64,000 bases of DNA from DATFVJ01 sp963826515. GTDB lineage: Bacteria; Actinomycetota; Actinomycetes; Streptosporangiales; Streptosporangiaceae. This document shows, piece after piece, positions 56,886-64,000 of the stretch. Positions within the stretch are counted from its first letter, which is position 1; each line of letters opens with the position of its first letter. Position numbers and translations under genes: made by a program. Location: assembly GCA_963826515.1 (NCBI GenBank), contig CAWGXI010000012.1, positions 558,001-622,000 on the forward strand, written 5' to 3'. The notes beneath the pieces are model-generated. The model searched no databases, was not told the DNA's origin, and saw only the letters and a program-made list of their open reading frames with translations.

Positions 56886-56971
56886 CGGTGACCCCAGGCT
56901 CCCGTCATGAGGCCGCCCGCCCGTGGGCAAGCTCTCCTGCGGGCGCCTGTCACGAGGAAAGGTCTGCACAC

Positions 56972-57430
56972 ATGTCACAAGGATTGGGCGACGGCTGGGA
57001 TTCCCGCCCGGGCCGGCCGCAAGCAGACGGGGGTTGCGTGCATGGGGCGCCGGAGGGGGACGTCTACGACTGGTACCGCCGCGGGGTTGAGCTGCTCAAG
57101 CAGCGTAATCCGGCGGCAGCGGCGCAGCTGCTCGAGCGTGCCGCGGCCGCCGAGCCTTCCTCGCGCAGCATCACGGAGGCGCTTGCCCGCGCCCAGTTCG
57201 ACACCGGCAGGTACGACCTGGCAGCCGACAGCTTCCGCCGGATCGTGGAGAGCAGCCCCTCCGACGACTACGCGAGGTTCGGGCTCGGCCTTTCGCTCGC
57301 CCGGGCAGGCGATCCAGCCGCCGCGGCGGGGCATCTGGCGCTGGCCGCGGCGATGTGCCCGCATGTGCGGCACTACACAAGGGCACTGCGCGGCGTGCGG
57401 GCCGCCCTCCGATCACTCGAGCGCAGGTGA
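56972..57430 (+). CDS. TPR protein
   Basis: 152 aa from ATG 56972 (GAGGAAAGG upstream). Tetratricopeptide-like repeats: DVYDWYRRGVELLKQRNPAA, SSRSITEALARAQFDTGRYD, DDYARFGLGLSLARAGDPAA. Probably a small scaffold protein; partners unknown. Its stop overlaps the GTG of the HAD gene (GTGA), so the two are translationally coupled, an arrangement common in actinobacteria. Confidence 0.9.
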   Translation: MSQGLGDGWDSRPGRPQADGGCVHGAPEGDVYDWYRRGVELLKQRNPAAAAQLLERAAAAEPSSRSITEALARAQFDTGRYDLAADSFRRIVESSPSDDYARFGLGLSLARAGDPAAAAGHLALAAAMCPHVRHYTRALRGVRAALRSLERR

Positions 57431-58657
57431 GCGGCCAGCCGGCGGCTGGCCAGGCGGCCGCAGGTCCGCGGGCGCCCGGGCTGCGCGGCTGCCCGCATCC
57501 GCTCAATGAGGCCTACGACACGGCGCTGCTCGACCTCGACGGCGTCGTGTACCTGGGCGGCAGCGGGATCCCTGGCGCCGCGGAGGCGCTGCACAAGGCC
57601 GCGGCGAGCATGGGCCTCGCGTACGTGACCAACAACGCGTCACGCACCCCAGCCGCCATCGGTGAGCAGCTCGCAGGGATGGGCGTCCCGGTCCGGCCAG
57701 GGTCGGTGATCACCTCCGCGCAGGCTGCGGCAAGACTTCTTTCCGAACGGCTGCCGCGCGGATCTTCAGTGCTTGTGATCGGCAGCGCCGGCCTGCGGCT
57801 GGCCGTGCGAGAACGTGGCCTGCGCCCGGTCAGCACTGCCTTGGATCGTCCGGCCGCGGTGGTCCAGGGCTACCAGCAGAACATCGATTACCCGATCCTC
57901 GCCGAGGGGGCGCTCGCGGTCGCCGGGGGGGCGATCTTCGTGGCATCGAATGCCGACGCGACACTGCCATCGGCCCGGGGCCGGCTGCCAGGAAACGGCG
58001 CGCTGGTCCAGGTGATCGGGGTCGCGACGGGCCGCGATCCGATTGTGGCGGGCAAGCCTGAGCCGTCGATGCACAGGGAGGCGATGCTGCGCACGGGCGC
58101 GCGCAGGCCGCTCATCGTGGGGGACCGGCTGGACACCGATATCGAGGGCGCGAACCGGGTCGATGCCGACAGCCTGCTCGTGCTCACCGGCGTGAGCCAC
58201 CCGGCCGATGTGGTGCTCGCGCCGCCGCAGTGGCGCCCGTCGTACGTGGCCGCCGATCTCACCGGGTTGCTCGAGCCGCATCCGTTGCCAAGTGGCGGGC
58301 AGGGCCAGCCGCTGAGATGCGACGGCTGGCAGGCACGCTGGCTCACTGGCAATGGTGGCGCTGGCAATGGTGGCGCTGGCAATGGTGGCGCTGGCAATGG
58401 TGGCGCTGGCAATGGTGGCGCTGGCAATGGTGGCGCTGGCAATGGTGGCGCTGGCAATGGGCGGCGCCGGCAATGGCGGGGATTCTCCTGGTGATCAAGG
58501 TGCTGATGGTGATGCCGGGGATGGCGCCCGGATCGAACTGACCGGTTCCGGTGATCCGATCAGTGCGCTTCGTGTGCTCTGCGCCGCGTGCTGGTCGCGC
58601 GACCGGGTAACGGCCGACATGGTGGCCGCCGCGCTGCGCGCGGGAGGCCTGGTCTAG
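57427..58657 (+). CDS. HAD-IIA family phosphatase, C-terminus out of frame after repeat array
   Basis: HAD hydrolase of the NagD-like type: DTALLDLDGVVYLGG (nucleophile Asp), YVTNNASRTPAAIGEQLAGM, IVAGKPEPSMHREAML, LIVGDRLDTDIEGANRVDAD. In frame the protein ends at 58494 (355 aa) in an aberrant basic tail. The normal C-terminus (ELTGSGDPISALRVLCAACW, TADMVAAALRAGG) lies in the next frame and stops at 58655-58657. The switch is explained by one extra base in the last unit of the 15-bp array at 58351-58477 (a 16-base unit at 58456-58471). The stop codon of the second part lies within the IS target duplication. Confidence 0.88.
58351..58477 (+). repeat. 15-bp in-frame array in the HAD gene
   Basis: Seven perfect copies of AATGGTGGCGCTGGC, encoding NGGAG, then a 16-bp unit (AATGGGCGGCGCCGGC) that shifts the frame, then a last AATGGCGGGG. 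Confidence 0.95.
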
Positions 58658-60410
58658 CAGGGTCCCGGCAAGGTTATTTAGCCTGTTGACAGGCCCATTC
58701 TCTTGAGGATCTGGCGGTCGGAGCCGTTGAGGCGGCGGCGTTCGGCGGCGATGTTGGTGACGCCGTGTATACGGAGCAGGTTCAGAGTGGCATTACCGAC
58801 AGTAGCCATGAAGCGGGCCGCGCCGGGGGCCCGCGCCCGGGAGGAGTCTTCTTTCATGTCGACGTCCCGGATGTAATGGGTGGCCTCGGTGGCGGCCCAG
58901 TGCCCGCGGCTGAGGGCGAGCAGGTCCGCTGGCGGGGCCTGATCGGGGGTGGCGGTGGTGAGGATCAGCACGGTCTCGCTGCGGGTGACGGCCTTGCCTT
59001 TCTTGTCTGTGAAGGTGGTGTACCGCTCGAGGAGGGCGGCTTGCTCCATGCCGGGGTACTTCAGGCCCGCGGGCGCGGCGGCGACCTGGATGGTGCGGGT
59101 CTCGATCCGGCCGCGGTCAGCTTCGAAGGTCGCCGCCGCGACAGCGACCTGCTCCCAGGCGATCGCGTCCAGGGCCTGGTAGGTGCGTGGCTGATTGCCT
59201 TTGATCACGAACATGACGTGGCCGCCGCGGGCCAGCGCCCGCTTGTTCAGGTCCACCAGGGAGTGCAGGGCGTCCACGGTCAGGCACACCCCGGCCAGGT
59301 CCATCCCGTCGATGACCGGGCCGATGACGGTCGTCTCGTTCGTTTTGCGGTCCACGCCACGCTGGGCGGCGTTGAGCCGGGTACCGTGCCAGAAGAACCC
59401 CAGGTGCTGGGGCGCTTCCTGGCCGTTGAGCTTGGCGCCGCGGCTGGCTTTGCCGTCGGCGCCCAGGCCGCGCAGGGCGGGGACGTGGCGGGGGTCGCCG
59501 TAGGCCGCGGCGGGCAGCGCCGGGTGCGTGGCGGGGACCGGGACGTGGCCGTAGGAGGAGCCGGCCGGGAGCTTGGCGCGTCCGCCGGCGACGGCCTGCG
59601 CCGCGGCGGCGATCGCGGCCGCGGCGGCTTTCCGCTCACGCCTGGCGGCCTTGCGGGCCTGCTTGTGCGACAGCTCGCGGGCTCCCCGCTCCCGCCTGGC
59701 GGCCTTGCGGGCCCTGGCCTTCGCCTTGCGGGCCTTGTCCCGGCGGCGTTCCTGCAGCTTGGCCGGGGACAGGACCTCGCACGCAGCGGCCAGCTCGCCC
59801 GTCCAGCCGCACAGCAGGTCATCGGCCAGGTCGTGATCGCACAGGCCCGAGACCCGCCGGATCGTCTTCTCCGACGGGGCGACGTAGACCCCCGCCCGCT
59901 TGTGCCGAGGGCATCCGAGCGCCCGGAGTACCCGCTGCGGGCGGCTCGCCGCCCATTCCCCGGCCGCGGTGAACGAGTCGCGCCCGGCCAGCCGCGCGGC
60001 CATCGCGATCGCGATCACGCACGGCAGGCTGAACCGCACGCCCCGCGGGTCCCGCGGGTCCGGCAGCTGGCCCAGCCAGTGCCACAAGGAGCCAGGACCG
60101 GGCGGGAGCACTGGAGCGGCAGTGACAGACTGGACGGGCAACGGAGCCACCTTCGGGACGGAGACCTAACCAATCCCTGTCCTACTGGGGCTCCGTTGCT
60201 CATCTCCCGAACGACACGCCGAAATGCGCCAGATCCTCCTCATTTATCCCGCCGGGCACCCATGGCCCGCCGGCAGGCACTCGCCGCACCCGCACCGCCT
60301 GTCCCGCCCGCCAGCTCCCCGAAGGTGCCCGCCGAATCTGGTCACGTAACGCCACCAGCCTCAGGGCCTCGCTATTCACTCACCGTTACATTTACTTTGC
60401 CGGGACCCTG
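58658..60410 (-). mobile_element. Intact ISAs1-family insertion sequence
   Basis: 1,753 bp. Terminal inverted repeats start CAGGGTCCCGGCAA at both ends (14 perfect bases, with further partial match GGTTATTTA/AGTAAATGT). Flanked by a direct 8-bp target duplication TGGTCTAG (58650-58657 and 60411-60418). The restored target, TGGTCTAGACCA, is a perfect 12-bp palindrome containing the stop codon of the HAD gene. One transposase gene fills the element. Perfect duplication and intact frame point to a recent insertion. Confidence 0.95.
58678..60150 (-). CDS. ISAs1-family DDE transposase
   Basis: 490 aa, GTG start at 60150. N-terminal domain LGQLPDPRDPRGVRFSLPCV, IAIAMAARLAGRDSFTAAGE, then DDE residues in GADGKASRGAKLNG, CLTVDALHSLVDLNK and HWAATEATHYIRDVDMKEDS. 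Between the N-terminal domain and the first Asp is a basic Lys/Arg/Ala-rich insertion (KARARKAARRERGARELSHK) made from a duplicated segment, which makes the protein about 100 residues longer than usual ISAs1 transposases. No clear ribosome-binding site. Confidence 0.93.
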   Translation of the reverse strand: MAPLPVQSVTAAPVLPPGPGSLWHWLGQLPDPRDPRGVRFSLPCVIAIAMAARLAGRDSFTAAGEWAASRPQRVLRALGCPRHKRAGVYVAPSEKTIRRVSGLCDHDLADDLLCGWTGELAAACEVLSPAKLQERRRDKARKAKARARKAARRERGARELSHKQARKAARRERKAAAAAIAAAAQAVAGGRAKLPAGSSYGHVPVPATHPALPAAAYGDPRHVPALRGLGADGKASRGAKLNGQEAPQHLGFFWHGTRLNAAQRGVDRKTNETTVIGPVIDGMDLAGVCLTVDALHSLVDLNKRALARGGHVMFVIKGNQPRTYQALDAIAWEQVAVAAATFEADRGRIETRTIQVAAAPAGLKYPGMEQAALLERYTTFTDKKGKAVTRSETVLILTTATPDQAPPADLLALSRGHWAATEATHYIRDVDMKEDSSRARAPGAARFMATVGNATLNLLRIHGVTNIAAERRRLNGSDRQILKRMGLSTG

Positions 60411-60523
60411 TGGTCTAGACCATTACTGACCGTAACCGGCCAGCCGCCCGGCGAGCCCGGCAACCGTTGATCCAGGGCGCTACTTGCGCCTCATCCGTTG
60501 ATCAGCCAGAGCGGGGCCTGGGC

Positions 60524-60578
60524 TGGCACACAATGGCCTATTGTGTGCCACCTGTGACACACTATGGGCCATTGTGTG
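60524..60578. promoter_or_regulatory. Two tandem palindromic operator-like sites
   Basis: Site 1: TGGCACACAAT (60524-60534), 5 bases, ATTGTGTGCCA (60540-60550), perfect. Site 2: CACACTAT (60558-60565), 5 bases, ATTGTGTG (60571-60578), one mismatch. Both share CACACAAT-N5-ATTGTGTG with centres 31 bp apart, about three helical turns. About 240 bp before the ABC exporter genes. The binding protein is unknown. Confidence 0.7.
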
Positions 60579-60812
60579 CCACTGGCTCCTTGGTGCCGCA
60601 CAAGGTACGCGGGTGTGATCGCCGACGCTCACCGGTTGACCCAGGCATCCTCCTTGAGTCTTACGCCGGTATCAGCTTCTGGCACGATGTGCCGCCACGG
60701 CCCGATACGCGAGACTTGTCCTGCCTGCGGGGCTCCGGGGGCTGTTCCCGGGCCAGCACGCGGCACCATGCGACTTGCCGGAGGTAACAAACCACATGAT
60801 CGAGGCGCCCAT

Positions 60813-61820
60813 ATGATCGAAGCGAAGGGCCTCACCAAGCGTTTCGGTGACAAGCTGGCGGTGGACCAGTTGTCCCTGCGCGTCGAGCCTGGCCGGGTGA
60901 CGGGGTTCCTTGGCCCCAACGGCGCTGGCAAATCCACCACAATGCGCCTGATCCTTGGCCTCGACCGGCCGGCAAGCGGCAGCGTGACTGTCAATGGCAA
61001 GCAGTTCACGCAGCTCGCGCAGCCGATGCGCGAGGTCGGCGCGGTCCTCGACGCGAAGGCCGTGCATTGCGGGCGCAGCGCCCGCAATCACCTGCTCTGC
61101 CTCGCGGAGGCGGGCGGGCTGCCCAAACGCCGGGTGGATGAGGTGATCGAAATCGTCGGCCTCACCGGCGTGGCACGAAAGCGGGCCGGCGGATTCTCGC
61201 TCGGCATGGGTCAGCGTCTTGGCATCGCGGGCGCGCTACTTGGCGATCCGCAGATCCTTATGTTCGACGAACCGGTGAACGGCCTTGACCCAGAGGGCAT
61301 CAGGTGGATCCGGAACCTGATGAAGGCGCTCGCAGCGGAGGGCCGCACCGTATTCGTGTCCAGTCATCTGATGTCGGAGATGCAAAACACGGCCGACCAT
61401 CTCATCGTGATCGGACGCGGCAGGCTGATCGCTGACTGCAGCATGCAGGAGTTCATCGACCGCAGCTCCGAGCACGCCGTGCGCGTCCGCACGCCCCAGC
61501 CGGACATGCTGGCCAAGCTGGTCGCCGACGCGGGCGGGCGGATCGGGCCAGTGGCCGACGGCGTTCTCATGGTGTACGGCGTTCGCGCGCAGCGAGTGGG
61601 TGACCTGGCCTTCGACCATGGTGTGCGGCTGCACGAGCTTTCCCCGACGCAGGCATCTCTTGAGGAGGCGTTCATGGAGCTCACTGCCGACAGCGTCGAG
61701 TACCACGCAGGATTGCCCGGCCAGCAGCGGCCGCCGGGTCATGGCGACAAGCGTTTGCTGAACCACGAGGGCGGGCCGGCCGCGGAGCAACTGCAGGCTG
61801 AAGAAGCGAACAGGGGCTGA
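60813..61820 (+). CDS. ABC transporter ATP-binding protein (ABC-2 exporter)
   Basis: 335 aa from ATG 60813 (MIEAKGLTKRFGDKLAVDQL). Walker A GFLGPNGAGKSTTMRL, signature FSLGMGQRLGIAGALL, Walker B ILMFDEPVNGLDPEG, H-loop FVSSHLMSEM, and a C-terminal extension of drug-exporter type (SPTQASLEEAFMELTADSVE). The last 40 residues (GLPGQQRPPGHGDKR) are low complexity. Upstream frame to 60564 translates the operator region and is not coding. Permease follows after 3 bp. Substrate unknown. Confidence 0.95.
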   Translation: MIEAKGLTKRFGDKLAVDQLSLRVEPGRVTGFLGPNGAGKSTTMRLILGLDRPASGSVTVNGKQFTQLAQPMREVGAVLDAKAVHCGRSARNHLLCLAEAGGLPKRRVDEVIEIVGLTGVARKRAGGFSLGMGQRLGIAGALLGDPQILMFDEPVNGLDPEGIRWIRNLMKALAAEGRTVFVSSHLMSEMQNTADHLIVIGRGRLIADCSMQEFIDRSSEHAVRVRTPQPDMLAKLVADAGGRIGPVADGVLMVYGVRAQRVGDLAFDHGVRLHELSPTQASLEEAFMELTADSVEYHAGLPGQQRPPGHGDKRLLNHEGGPAAEQLQAEEANRG

Positions 61821-61823
61821 CAC

Positions 61824-62657
61824 ATGGCGACGGCAACCGCGCAGGATCCCCGGCCCGCTGCCCTTCCCGCGCCGCATGGCCGGGTGGGCATCGCGGCGGC
61901 GCTGCGCTCGGAATTCACCAAGATCCGTTCTGTCCGCTCGACGTACTGGACCCTGCTCGCGGTGATCGTGGTGACCGTTGGCCTCGGCGCGTTGTTCAGC
62001 TGGGGCACGGCTTCGCACTGGAGCCAGGCGAGCCCGCATGATCGGGCGACCTTCGACCCGACCGCGACGAGCCTGGCCGGGCTCATCCTGAGCCAGCTTG
62101 TCATCGTGGTGCTCGGCGCGCTGACCATCACGTCGGAGCACTCGACGGGCATGATCCGCACGTCACTGACCGCGATGCCCCGCCGCGGCGTCGTCTACGC
62201 GGCGAAGGCGATTGTGTTCACCGCTGTGGCGCTCGTCGTCGGCTGGATCGCGAGCTTTGCCGCGTTCCTTCTCGGCCAGGCGCTGATGTCTGGTAAGCAC
62301 ATCGACGCCACCTTGGCGCAGCCGCACGTGCTGCGCGCCGTCATCGGCGGCGGGCTTTTCCTTGCCGCGTGCGGGCTGCTCGCGTTCGGTATCGGGGCGG
62401 CCCTCCGGCACACGGCCGGGGCGATCACCGCCTCGATCGGCCTGCTGTTCGTGCTGTTCATCCTGGCGAACTTCCTGCCAAAGTCGTGGCGGCTGCCTGT
62501 CGAGAAGTGGCTGCCTTTCAACGCGGGAAGCCAGATCTGGTTGGTGAAGCCGAGCGCGAACATGTTCTCCGCGTGGACCGGGTTCGGGGTGTTCTGCGTG
62601 TACGCGGCCATCGCGTTGATCGGCGGCCTGATCATCTTCTGCCGCCGCGACGCATAG
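61824..62657 (+). CDS. ABC-2 type transporter permease
   Basis: 277 aa, six predicted membrane helices (YWTLLAVIVVTVGLGALFSW, LAGLILSQLVIVVLGALTI, KAIVFTAVALVVGWIASFAA, AVIGGGLFLAACGLLAFGIG, AITASIGLLFVLFILANFL, WTGFGVFCVYAAIALIGGLI). The segment LTITSEHSTGMIRTSLTAMP is the conserved ABC-2 region, and RSEFTKIRSVRSTYW the usual N-terminal motif. Partner of the preceding ATPase. Confidence 0.94.
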   Translation: MATATAQDPRPAALPAPHGRVGIAAALRSEFTKIRSVRSTYWTLLAVIVVTVGLGALFSWGTASHWSQASPHDRATFDPTATSLAGLILSQLVIVVLGALTITSEHSTGMIRTSLTAMPRRGVVYAAKAIVFTAVALVVGWIASFAAFLLGQALMSGKHIDATLAQPHVLRAVIGGGLFLAACGLLAFGIGAALRHTAGAITASIGLLFVLFILANFLPKSWRLPVEKWLPFNAGSQIWLVKPSANMFSAWTGFGVFCVYAAIALIGGLIIFCRRDA

Positions 62658-62801
62658 CACCTGACGACCTTGCTACGGCAGCGCGCCGCGCCGCTGCTGC
62701 GGCAACAGCCGGAGAGCCGGGCCGTGGGCCTGGCTCTCCGGCGCTGTGCCCCCGGCGCTCTGTGCTCTCCGGCGCTGTGCTGGTCACCAGGTGAGCCCGG
62801 C

Positions 62802-63221
62802 TCAGCCGACGGGATCGGCCAGCCGCTCGGGGCCGGAATCGGTAAGATGGAGGACCTTCTCGCCTTCAGGTTCGGGCAGTTCGAGCGCGCCCGCACCCGC
62901 GCTCGGCCGCCGCGGCCGCCGCGATGGCGAGCCGGCACTGCCGCCGCGGCCACGGTAGATCAGCAGCCCGTTCACCCGGTCAGGCACGGCATCGAGTGCT
63001 GCCTGTATCTGAGCCAGGCCTCGGAAGGTCGCCCACTCGGCTTCGTTTTCGAATGCGACCTCGAAGACCACACCCGTCCGGTGCTCGTGCCATCCCCAGT
63101 CGGTCGCGCCGTGAGTGACGGCCGACTCGGTCAGTTCCGAGCCATACGAATCCTTCCACCGGGCTGCGGAGAACTCCCCGTGGAACACCTCGATCGACCA
63201 CCAGTCGGCCACGCTGTCCAC
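62802..63221 (-). CDS. Conserved hypothetical protein
   Basis: 139 aa from GTG 63221; a GTG nine bases on (VADWWSIEVFHGEFSAARWK) is also possible. Compact sequence rich in Trp (WWSIEVFHG, WKDSYGSELTESAVTHGATD, WGWHEHRTGVVFEVAFENEA, RVNGLLIYRGRGG), which looks like a well-conserved small globular domain, then a Ser/Arg/Pro tail. Family not recognised by name. The tail end has lower-quality composition, and the downstream 140-bp gap to the permease gene contains imperfect CTCCGGCGCTGTGC repeats. Confidence 0.75.
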   Translation of the reverse strand: MDSVADWWSIEVFHGEFSAARWKDSYGSELTESAVTHGATDWGWHEHRTGVVFEVAFENEAEWATFRGLAQIQAALDAVPDRVNGLLIYRGRGGSAGSPSRRPRRPSAGAGALELPEPEGEKVLHLTDSGPERLADPVG

Positions 63222-63356
63222 GGTAAGCCGGCTGGAGATCAGGCGCCAGAACCCAGCCGTCGCAGCCGTTCTGCTTTGGGCGTAGCGGTGTTCAGAGGCA
63301 GGCTGGTGGGCATCTTTTTTATGCGCCTGGCCGGATGCGCCTGGCGGGCGCGGCGT

Positions 63357-64000
63357 TCACCAGGCGGGCTCCCACACGGCGGTCCGCTTGACGTCGGCGT
63401 CCTCGAGCGCCCGCAGCACGGGCACGTCGTAGGCAGCGAGTTCGGTGAACCCGGAACGTGGCAGATAGCTGCGGCCGGGATCGCCCAAGAGGACCGCGGC
63501 GCCACGGGCGCGGGCGCGCCGCAGGAACCGCAACATCCGCCCGGCAAGCTCCTTCTCGTAGCAGACGTCAGCGGCGAGCACCACGTCCGCAGGGGCGCCG
63601 TCCCCGTCGAGCAGGTTGGTGGATGAGGCGGTCACGGTGACGCCGTTCTGCGCGGCGTTGAGCGTCATGGCGGCAACGGCGAACGGGTCGATGTCGCTGG
63701 CCGTGCTTGTGGCTGCGCCGGCCATGGCGGCGGCGATCGCGACCAGGCCGGAGCCCGCGCCGACGTCGATCACGCGGCGCCCGTCGACAATCTCGCGATG
63801 ATCGAGCACATAGCGCGCGAGCGCCTGACCGCCTGCCCAGGCGAACGCCCAGAATGGCGGCGGCAGCCCGGCGCGCCCGGCCGCCTGCTCGGTCATCTCC
63901 CACAGGCGCAGCGGCTCCTCCGCGAGGCGCAGCCAGATCTCGGGCACCAAGCCGGCCGCCATCGGCCGGGTGTACGCGACGATGAACCGTGTGATCGCTG
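63357..64000 (-). CDS. Class I SAM-dependent methyltransferase, 5' end outside window
   Basis: The frame is open to the window edge, reading FIVAYTRPMAAGLVPEIWLR, so the start is probably beyond 64000. SAM-binding motif I VIDVGAGSGLVAIAAAMAGA, acidic STASDIDPFAVAAMTLNAAQ, and motif PADVVLAADVCYEKELAGRM resemble the protein-lysine/L11-type (ETFB-KMT/PrmA-like) methyltransferases; the preceding LWEMTEQ and PPFWAFAWAGGQALARYVLD also fit that group. Target protein unknown. Convergent neighbours absent; a 135-bp gap separates it from the hypothetical gene. Confidence 0.88.
   Translation of the reverse strand, partial: AITRFIVAYTRPMAAGLVPEIWLRLAEEPLRLWEMTEQAAGRAGLPPPFWAFAWAGGQALARYVLDHREIVDGRRVIDVGAGSGLVAIAAAMAGAATSTASDIDPFAVAAMTLNAAQNGVTVTASSTNLLDGDGAPADVVLAADVCYEKELAGRMLRFLRRARARGAAVLLGDPGRSYLPRSGFTELAAYDVPVLRALEDADVKRTAVWEPAW

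Noticed and set aside
58765..60429. 554-residue open frame opposite the transposase
   Set aside because: Composition is Gly/Arg/Val-rich from antisense GC-rich codons; the transposase on the other strand has clear DDE motifs.

Overview
The window is a 64 kb piece of a high-GC actinobacterial chromosome. Evidence: GC-rich third codon positions, frequent GTG starts, an actinomycete-type rrn operon without spacer tRNAs, and the gene blocks relA/ppiase/glyoxalase-like/aspS, rarA-alaS-ruvX-mltG-aroE, infC-rpmI-rplT-pheST, argCJBDRGH-tyrS. The gene order suggests a Streptosporangiales-like lineage; the genus cannot be fixed from the window alone.

Layout. 1-6.8 kb: 3' part of relA, convergent DUF349 and membrane-anchored cyclophilin genes, a metallo-beta-lactamase (MBL) fold hydrolase and aspS; hisS, usual here in relatives, is absent. 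7-13 kb: a two-component system divergent from a LolA-like lipoprotein gene and an ABC-2 exporter. 13-22.8 kb: rarA, DUF948, a small membrane protein, alaS, ruvX, mltG, aroE, and a MarR regulator. 22.8-31.4 kb: a long infC leader, infC with an AUC start, rpmI, rplT, a SpoU methyltransferase, a PAS histidine kinase, pheS and a frame-disrupted pheT. 31.4-43.5 kb: repeat-filled intergenic DNA, a lipoprotein, then argCJBDRGH behind an apparent ArgR-box promoter, a 3-methyladenine DNA glycosylase and tyrS. 44-49.9 kb: rrn operon (two promoters, 16S, 23S, 5S, strong terminator). 50-64 kb: accessory-like region with TPR proteins, an MBL hydrolase, a truncated methyltransferase, a second-type ftsH, DUF1015, a HAD phosphatase with a frameshift, an intact ISAs1-type insertion sequence with 8-bp target duplication, a two-gene ABC-2 exporter behind tandem palindromic operators, and a partial methyltransferase.

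The most striking property is short tandem repeats (minisatellites) at most gene junctions and inside many housekeeping proteins. Arrays inside genes have periods divisible by three (9, 15, 18) and add low-complexity peptide stretches; arrays between genes mostly do not (14, 17, 25, 26, 41). One 17-bp family sits both between infC and rpmI and in the argC leader. Three genes (pheT, argB, HAD phosphatase) carry a single-base frame disruption, two of them inside such arrays. Upstream of rpmI a repeat array encodes five small hairpins, all with GNRA-type loops. A separate roughly 110-bp element with alternating copies of one core occurs at two loci 40 kb apart in opposite orientation. Several genes show a -10 box exactly 6 nt before a GTG start, implying leaderless mRNAs.
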